A stretch of 5,296 nucleotides of DNA from positions 1 through 5,296 of the forward strand of contig JAJZWQ010000191.1 of assembly GCA_021846605.1 (NCBI GenBank), written 5' to 3'. Positions within the stretch are counted from its first letter, which is position 1; the number at the start of each line of letters is the position of its first letter. Positions 1 to 3,503 of this stretch are shown here, one piece after another. The position numbers and the translations under genes were made by a program. A model generated the notes under the pieces. That model saw nothing but the letters and a program-made list of their open reading frames with translations. It searched no databases and was not told the origin of the DNA. This DNA is from Bacillota bacterium (GTDB taxonomy: Bacteria > Bacillota_E > RBS10-35 > JAJYVN01).

Positions 1-80
1 CGGTAAAATGCTCGCAGCACAACCGGAGAGGAGACGCCGCCCAAAGGCACCGGCTTGCCGGAAAACCGCTTCGGGCACAT
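1..80 (-). CDS. Possible 5' end of a gene running off the left edge (uncertain)
   Basis: On the minus strand an ATG at 80 (or an overlapping GTG at 78 in another frame) opens a frame that stays open to the edge, about 26 codons. From the ATG the peptide begins MCPKRFSGKPVPLGG; from the GTG it begins MPEAVFRQAGAFGRR. A purine-rich SD-like run, AAGGAGAGGAG, lies at 103-93, about 12 bases before the ATG, with a second GGAG at 86-83. The ATG frame has the more GC-rich third positions, as the real genes here do. I recognise no family. All three minus frames are open over this short stretch, so this may not be a gene at all. Confidence 0.22.
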   Translation of the reverse strand, partial: MCPKRFSGKPVPLGGVSSPVVLRAFY

Positions 81-101
81 GGCTCCAGATCGCTCCTCTC
101 C
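25..101 (-). promoter_or_regulatory. Complementary 9-mers that could sequester a ribosome binding site
   Basis: GGAGAGGAG at 25-33 and CTCCTCTCC at 93-101 are perfect 9-base complements enclosing 59 bases, which themselves contain small inverted repeats (for example CCGGC-TT-GCCGG at 50-61). In a leftward transcript the 101-93 copy reads as an SD sequence just before the possible start at 80. The other copy lies inside the putative coding sequence and reads as its complement. Pairing would hide the SD. It matches no riboswitch class I can name. The function is inferred; only the complementarity is seen. Confidence 0.25.
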
Positions 102-119
102 TTGCCGGGATGGCTACAC

Positions 120-136
120 GCGACCCGGCGGGTCGC
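120..136. repeat. Short perfect inverted repeat (7-bp stem, 3-base loop)
   Basis: GCGACCC-GGC-GGGTCGC is a perfect 7-bp GC-rich stem with a tight loop. It lies between the SIMPL gene's stop codon and the left edge, in a stretch with several such hairpins (see 175-196). No T-run follows on either strand, so it is not a classical terminator. It could protect a 3' end or be part of a structured leader. Confidence 0.35.
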
Positions 137-174
137 CGTCAACCGGCCTAACGTCCAGCGACCCAGCCGGACAA

Positions 175-196
175 GCCGTCGGTTTCAGCCGACGGT
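175..196 (-). terminator. Candidate terminator hairpin downstream of the SIMPL gene
   Basis: CCGTCGG (176-182), loop TTTCAG, CCGACGG (189-195) form a perfect 7-bp inverted repeat, with a possible eighth G-T pair at 175/196. It lies about 80 bases after the SIMPL stop codon on the minus strand. The following bases in that direction (CTTGTC) are only weakly T-rich, so it is an atypical intrinsic terminator. No open reading frame with convincing codon use covers 103-274, so the stretch is best described as intergenic. Confidence 0.35.
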
Positions 197-274
197 CGTT
201 GACTCAGTCGGCCGACCGCCCCTGGGAGGATGGCGTCAGTACCGCTGGCGGAACCCCAGCGAACGCCGGCCTGG

Positions 275-1033
275 TCAGTTCGCGTTGGGCGTGGCCGCAA
301 ACGTCACCTGCACCGTCGCTGTCACCTCCTCATTCCCGGCCTCGATCGGGGTGACCATGGCCGATGACGTTGCCGCCTTGAAGATCCCCAGGGGTCCCGG
401 CATGCTGCTCTGCTCGCTGATGGACTGCGCCGCCCCGAGCGTGAGATTCCCCGCCTTGGCCAGGGCCTCCGCCTTCTGCCGGGCGTCGGCCATCGCCTGG
501 CTCAGCGCCTGATCGGTGACCGAGGAGGCGCCGCTGGCGGTGAGGGAGACCGAGCCCACCCCCGTCGCCCCGGCGTTGACCGCGGCATCCAGCCATGCCC
601 CCAGATTGCCCAACTGGGGGACCTGGACCGTGACCGTGTTCGACGCCGAGAAGCCCGCCAGCTTCTGTCCGCCGTACCGTGGATAGACAGACAGACCGCT
701 TGTGGAGATATCGGACTGGGTCGCCCCGGCCGCGTGCAGCGCGGCGAGCACGCTGGACATCCCCGAGTTGTCGGAGGAGAGAGCCTGCGCGGCGGTGGCG
801 CCGTTCTCCTGAACGGTCGCCGTGAAGGTCGCCTGGTCCTCGGCAAGGCTCACGGACGCTTGCCCAGTCACCTGGATGGTACTGGTCACCCCCACGGCCG
901 GCGAACTGGAGGCGCGCGCCGGGCGGTGGCCGCCCGCGGCCAACACCACCACACCGGCGGCCAAGACCACCACGCCGACGACCGTGCCGAATCCCCTGGG
1001 TCCCGCCCATTCCCCCAACCGCATGTCCGCCAT
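275..1033 (-). CDS. SIMPL (DUF541) domain protein, membrane-anchored or secreted
   Basis: This gene encodes a 252-residue protein of the SIMPL/DUF541 family, extracytoplasmic proteins of poorly defined biochemical role often linked to stress or envelope functions (relatives include Brucella BP26). A short N-terminus (MADMRLGEWAGPRGF) is followed by a hydrophobic helix at about residues 16-35 rich in V, L, A and G, acting as a signal anchor or uncleaved signal. The SIMPL domain fills about 51-247. It opens with IQVTGQASVSLAEDQATF and has the family's typical TSGLSVYPRY segment, then an AGFSASNTVTVQV strand, the ATGVGSVSLT segment, an alpha-helical DARQKAEALAKA stretch and a final strand EEVTATVQVTF. 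The gene is monocistronic by position. Three ATGs are possible (1066, 1033, 1024). I prefer 1033 because the predicted promoter would put the transcript start near 1060, which excludes 1066. SD evidence is weak: a GGGG run lies too close to 1033 but 10 bases from 1024. Family assignment is firm; the exact start is not. Confidence 0.9.
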   Translation of the reverse strand: MADMRLGEWAGPRGFGTVVGVVVLAAGVVVLAAGGHRPARASSSPAVGVTSTIQVTGQASVSLAEDQATFTATVQENGATAAQALSSDNSGMSSVLAALHAAGATQSDISTSGLSVYPRYGGQKLAGFSASNTVTVQVPQLGNLGAWLDAAVNAGATGVGSVSLTASGASSVTDQALSQAMADARQKAEALAKAGNLTLGAAQSISEQSSMPGPLGIFKAATSSAMVTPIEAGNEEVTATVQVTFAATPNAN

Positions 1034-1061
1034 ACCCCATTCTGGAACTGGATTGACCTGT

Positions 1062-1077
1062 ACCATCAGACGATGGT
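1062..1077. promoter_or_regulatory. Inverted repeat ACCATC-AGAC-GATGGT over the -10 element
   Basis: A perfect 6-bp inverted repeat with a 4-base spacer covers 1062-1077. Its spacer and first right-arm base form the complement of the predicted -10 element of the SIMPL promoter. A site so placed would suit a dimeric repressor, or could be chance. It also overlaps the most upstream ATG (1066), which is a further reason to doubt that start. Confidence 0.3.
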
Positions 1078-1094
1078 GTTAGCCCTCAGGTTCC
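1068..1094 (-). promoter_or_regulatory. Candidate ECF-sigma promoter of the SIMPL gene (GGAAC-N17-CGTCT)
   Basis: On the minus strand GGAAC (1094-1090) is followed after exactly 17 bases by CGTCT (1072-1068). GGAAC-type -35 and CGTC-type -10 elements at 16-17 bp spacing are the classical pattern for ECF sigma factors. Transcription would start near 1060, about 27 bases before the ATG at 1033. A second GGAAC sits directly upstream (1099-1095), but its spacing of 22 is unsuitable. An ECF sigma gene lies in the same window, so it is the obvious candidate to read this site. That last step is inference. Confidence 0.55.
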
Positions 1095-1115
1095 GTTCCG
1101 GGGTGACCGCACAGG

Positions 1116-1125
1116 ATGACGTCAT
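1116..1125. repeat. 10-bp perfect palindrome ATGACGTCAT
   Basis: ATGACGTCAT lies about 20 bp upstream of the -35 element of the predicted SIMPL promoter, a typical place for an activator or repressor to bind. Ten-base palindromes arise by chance at a modest rate and I know of no regulator with this exact consensus in such bacteria. Confidence 0.25.
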
Positions 1126-1131
1126 TTCGTG

Positions 1132-1157
1132 GGCGGCCTTTGGGCACAAGGCCCGCC
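1132..1157. terminator. Strong hairpin between the anti-sigma and SIMPL genes
   Basis: GGCGGCCTT (1132-1140), loop TGGGCAC, AAGGCCCGCC (1148-1157) pair as a 9-bp stem with one bulged C. It lies about 310 bases after the anti-sigma stop codon and just upstream of the SIMPL promoter, so it could end leftward transcripts of the sigma operon before they reach the SIMPL promoter. There is no T-tract on either side, so a factor-dependent end or simple structure is as likely. The rest of 1158-1470 shows no gene with credible codon use and no further feature I can support. Confidence 0.3.
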
Positions 1158-1470
1158 AATCGGGATGACGGCCCGCGCGCGACTCCAGCGGCCAGCGCCG
1201 CGCCGGCCATTGTGACGGACGAGCCGCGGGCCAGCTGGCCTCACGTCGCGATCGGCATCACCGGACCGAGGGACAAACCTACCCCTCGAAGTGGCGCCGT
1301 TCCGACAAGCGCCTGCGGGCCACCGCTGTCGGCGGCACTCCGGCCCGGGGTGGGGGATGCCTGCCTCCACCGGCCCCTGCGACGCCATCCGCTCTCCGCT
1401 GTGCCGTTGGCCTGGGGGTAGGGACGCATTGCACCGAACCGACGACGGCAGCCACCCGTGTCCCCGCCGA

Positions 1471-2409
1471 TCAGGGCCAGAGGTGACTTGCCGCGCGGAG
1501 AACCCGCACGCGCCACGTCGTCGAGGTCGGCGTCGGTGTCGCCGCCTTCGGCGTCGTTTCGCTCGGCAGCAGCGTGATCAGCAACGGCACGGAGGCCGGC
1601 TCCTGCAACGAGTGGCCCGGCGCTGTCACATCCGCCACGATCGTTCCGTCCTGGGCGGCCTCCCGCGTAAACGTCGCCAGGGACGTGGGCGGAATCTCCG
1701 CCTGCAGGGTGGCGTCCACCGGGGGCGCAGCGCCCAACACCGTGGCCAGGGCGCGCCCGCCCTGCGCGGCCGCCAGCGAACTCAGGGCGTTTACCGCCTT
1801 GGAAGGCGAGGGGGTCAAGATGGTCAGGAATTCGGCGGCGGGCGGCGGCGTCGCCGCCGAGGTGAGCGCGTTCGGCCGGACCGTCTCGGTCGTCTTTACC
1901 CCGGTGCTCGTCGCCCCCGTTTTAGACGCCGGTGGCACCCCCCCGCCTCCCCCACTCGACGCGGCGGTCTGCTGCCCCACGGACACTCTGGACGTCTCCG
2001 CTGCGAAGGACGCCGCTGTCGCGGCGCCGTGGGGCGCGGAGGCCGCCGTCCCCGCCGTGGACGCCGTCTCGGGCACTCGCGCCAATTGTGGCGACGCCAG
2101 GACGGCGGCCGCGACAAACCCCGCGAGCCCCGCCACGACCACTGGTCCCGCCTCCCACCAAGCCCGGGACACGTGTTCGCGCCGCGCCAGGCGCAGCCGA
2201 CGTTGCAACCGCTCCTCGAACCGGTCGGGCAGGGGATCGAGCGGTAGCGCCGACAGCATGGTGCGGACCGAGCGCACCCCGTCGAGCTCCTGCGCGCAGG
2301 CCTGACATTCGGCGATATGCCGGTGTACACGTTGGGCACGGCGCGGCGAAAGGCGCCCGTCCACCAAGGCGTGCAGGTCGCCCCTCATCTGCTCGCACCG
2401 TGCCGGCAT
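1471..2409 (-). CDS. ZAS-type anti-sigma factor, single-pass membrane protein
   Basis: This gene encodes a 312-residue partner and inhibitor of the ECF sigma factor made just upstream. Residues 1-75 are the cytoplasmic anti-sigma domain: C5, then H31-x3-C35-x2-C38 (HIAECQAC), the zinc-binding signature of the ZAS/zf-HC2 class, followed by a helix typical of sigma binding. One hydrophobic helix spans about 87-106. The outside part begins with a Ser/Thr/Ala/Gly-rich linker (about 110-190, with a GGGGG run). It ends in a more folded region at about 191-285 (AEFLTILTPSPSKAVNALSS, then VDATLQAEIPPTSLATFT). That alternation of strands and an amphipathic helix recalls DUF4349-like outer domains, but this is tentative. 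The start at 2409 is well supported by a perfect SD, AAGGAGGT, at 2424-2417 with 7-base spacing; the frame is open further upstream but that part would overlap the sigma gene. The gap to the sigma gene is 28 bp, so the two are surely one operon. Confidence 0.9.
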   Translation of the reverse strand: MPARCEQMRGDLHALVDGRLSPRRAQRVHRHIAECQACAQELDGVRSVRTMLSALPLDPLPDRFEERLQRRLRLARREHVSRAWWEAGPVVVAGLAGFVAAAVLASPQLARVPETASTAGTAASAPHGAATAASFAAETSRVSVGQQTAASSGGGGGVPPASKTGATSTGVKTTETVRPNALTSAATPPPAAEFLTILTPSPSKAVNALSSLAAAQGGRALATVLGAAPPVDATLQAEIPPTSLATFTREAAQDGTIVADVTAPGHSLQEPASVPLLITLLPSETTPKAATPTPTSTTWRVRVLRAASHLWP

Positions 2410-2416
2410 CCGCCCG

Positions 2417-2424
2417 ACCTCCTT
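2417..2424 (-). promoter_or_regulatory. Ribosome binding site of the anti-sigma gene
   Basis: AAGGAGGT on the minus strand, 7 bases before the ATG at 2409, is a near-perfect SD. It fixes the anti-sigma start in a frame that otherwise stays open to 2523. It lies in the short gap after the sigma stop codon and suggests strong independent initiation, which would keep inhibitor in at least equal supply to sigma factor. Confidence 0.8.
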
Positions 2425-2437
2425 CCGTTCATGCCAC

Positions 2438-3145
2438 CTACGGCCTTGGACGTCCCGGAGGCGAAAAGGTTCCGGTTGCCGCCGCATCGCCTTCCAGTGC
2501 GGCGCGCACCGCCCCGCGGGCACGGTGCAATCGCGATTTAACGGTCCCGAGGTGTTGCCCGGTGATGACCGCGATCTCTTCGTAGGAGAGCCCGTGCACG
2601 TCGCGCAGGATCACCACCGCCTTCCATTCCGACGGCAGCGCGTCCACCGCGGCCAGGATCTGCACCTGCGCATCGCGCTCGGCCACCTGGTCTTCGATCG
2701 ACGGGCCGGGATCCACCAATTCGCGCGCAGGGGAGTCCTCATCCTGCCAGTCGGCCGACAGCGGTCGCGGATGCCGCGCGCGCTGTCGCAGGGCGTCGGT
2801 GCAGGCATTGTGGACGATGCGGAACACCCAGGTGCTGAACCGGGCGTCCCCGCGGAAGCGGCGCAGCCCCAACCAGGCCTTGACCAGCGCCTCCTGGGTG
2901 ACGTCCTCGGCCAGTGCCCGCTCCCCAAGCAGTCGCAGGGCCAGGTGGTACGCGGGTTGCATCAACGGGGCGACCAATTCGTTGAATGCGGTCTGATCCC
3001 CCCGGCGCGCGCGCCGCAACGCGTCCGCTTCCGGTGCGGGCAACGGGACGATCTCCGCACCGACCGGGAGCGGCGCGCCGACCGGCTCCTCCGCATCGCT
3101 GGGTGTAGTCTGCGAGATCTGCCGCGCCCTCCCCCGTGTTCGCAT
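2438..3145 (-). CDS. ECF-family RNA polymerase sigma factor
   Basis: This gene encodes a 235-residue sigma-70-type factor of the ECF group, which directs RNA polymerase to a special set of promoters and is held inactive by the anti-sigma factor encoded next. After an N-terminal extension of about 40 residues with no clear domain, region 2 covers about 42-124. It includes GDQTAFNELVAPL, the core-binding segment AEDVTQEALVKAW and the -10-recognising FSTWVFRIVHNACTDALR. A charged linker (QDEDSPARELVDPGPSIEDQ) follows. Region 4 covers about 155-217, with LPSEWKAVVILRDVHGLSYEEIA and the helix-turn-helix GTVKSRLHRAR that contacts the -35 element. There is no C-terminal extra domain. The frame is open far upstream (to 3691), but that part reads as low-complexity Arg/Pro/Ala sequence. 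I chose the ATG at 3145 because a GGGA lies about 6 bases before it. The ATG at 3166 is possible, though its GGGAG is only one base away. The long extension is unusual for ECF factors of about 180-200 residues. Confidence 0.93.
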   Translation of the reverse strand: MRTRGRARQISQTTPSDAEEPVGAPLPVGAEIVPLPAPEADALRRARRGDQTAFNELVAPLMQPAYHLALRLLGERALAEDVTQEALVKAWLGLRRFRGDARFSTWVFRIVHNACTDALRQRARHPRPLSADWQDEDSPARELVDPGPSIEDQVAERDAQVQILAAVDALPSEWKAVVILRDVHGLSYEEIAVITGQHLGTVKSRLHRARGAVRAALEGDAAATGTFSPPGRPRP

Positions 3146-3239
3146 GAAGCGTCCCAAGCGATCCATTCTCCCGTGCCCGCGCGAGTCCTGTCTTTGGACA
3201 TCTCCGCAGGCGGACCCGGCCGTGGGCGCAGCCTCGCGG

Positions 3240-3251
3240 GGCCGATCGGCC
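3240..3251. repeat. 12-bp perfect palindrome upstream of the sigma gene
   Basis: GGCCGATCGGCC is fully palindromic and lies about 95 bp before the sigma start, inside the leader if the promoter at 3350-3378 is used. It could be an operator or a small RNA hairpin. GC-rich palindromes are not rare in such a genome. Confidence 0.25.
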
Positions 3252-3349
3252 ACACTCTCGGAAAAAGCTGTATGCGGCCCGCCTACGATCGCCCCCCTCC
3301 GCTGAAATCCCTCGACACGCCACAGCAGACCCCAGCACGCCATTCCGCC

Positions 3350-3378
3350 ATTCTGCCGCCGCCGGCCAGGGGGGTCAA
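3350..3378 (-). promoter_or_regulatory. Candidate housekeeping promoter of the sigma/anti-sigma operon
   Basis: On the minus strand TTGACC (3378-3373) is followed after 17 bases by CAGAAT (3355-3350). The -35 matches five of six bases of TTGACA and the -10 four of six of TATAAT, at ideal spacing. Transcription would start near 3343, giving a leader of about 200 bases. I looked for a GGAAC/CGTC pair in front of the sigma gene and saw none, so autoregulation by the ECF factor is not evident. Confidence 0.4.
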
Positions 3379-3412
3379 CCGCGAGGGTCGTCGGAGCGGG
3401 ACGAGCGCCCGC

Positions 3413-3431
3413 GAACCGCGGGCGGCGGTTC
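3413..3431. repeat. Inverted repeat GAACCGC-GGGCG-GCGGTTC
   Basis: This is a perfect 7-bp inverted repeat with a 5-base spacer in the divergent intergenic region, about 35 bp from the -35 of the sigma promoter and 70 bp before the hydrolase gene start. It suits a dimeric regulator shared by both directions. No regulator gene is visible in the window besides the sigma pair. Confidence 0.35.
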
Positions 3432-3438
3432 ACCACCC

Positions 3439-3463
3439 CCCCGCGGAGGGTACGTCCGCGGGG
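3439..3463. repeat. 9-bp-stem hairpin before the divergent gene
   Basis: CCCCGCGGA (3439-3447) and TCCGCGGGG (3455-3463) are perfect 9-base complements around the loop GGGTACG. It ends 26 bases before the SD of the plus-strand gene. If transcribed rightward it would be a very stable leader hairpin; as DNA it could be an operator. No T-run follows, so it is not a classical terminator. No convincing plus-strand -35/-10 pair was seen. Confidence 0.4.
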
Positions 3464-3489
3464 ACCGGAAGGCTGCACCGCGAGTTCGC

Positions 3490-3498
3490 AGGGGGGTG
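3490..3498 (+). promoter_or_regulatory. Ribosome binding site supporting a TTG start
   Basis: AGGGGGGTG ends its G-run at 3496, seven bases before TTG at 3504. This favours the TTG over the later GTG at 3543 and ATG at 3558, and the extra N-terminal residues (YREVGFPSEGQRVAGTL) match the first strand of the hydrolase fold. Confidence 0.6.
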
Positions 3499-3503
3499 TT
3501 GCC

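Noticed and set aside
1..120. Cobalamin, glycine or c-di-GMP riboswitch in the left segment
   Set aside because: I compared fragments by eye with the conserved cores of these classes and the diagnostic motifs did not line up in order.
55..512. Plus-strand frames of 99 and 136 codons at the left end
   Set aside because: They run antisense into the SIMPL gene, lack SD sites and have shadow-like composition.
1116..1516. Small frames of about 90-100 codons on both strands in the SIMPL/anti-sigma gap
   Set aside because: They are Arg/Pro/Gly-rich with no SD, no domain and no third-position bias in favour of one frame.
2410..2523. Upstream starts for the anti-sigma factor (to 2523)
   Set aside because: The added residues overlap the sigma gene and precede a perfect SD for the ATG at 2409; the ZAS domain begins right there.
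1291..2585. Plus-strand frames of 217-318 codons opposite the anti-sigma gene
   Set aside because: Arg-rich shadow frames of the well-supported anti-sigma coding sequence.
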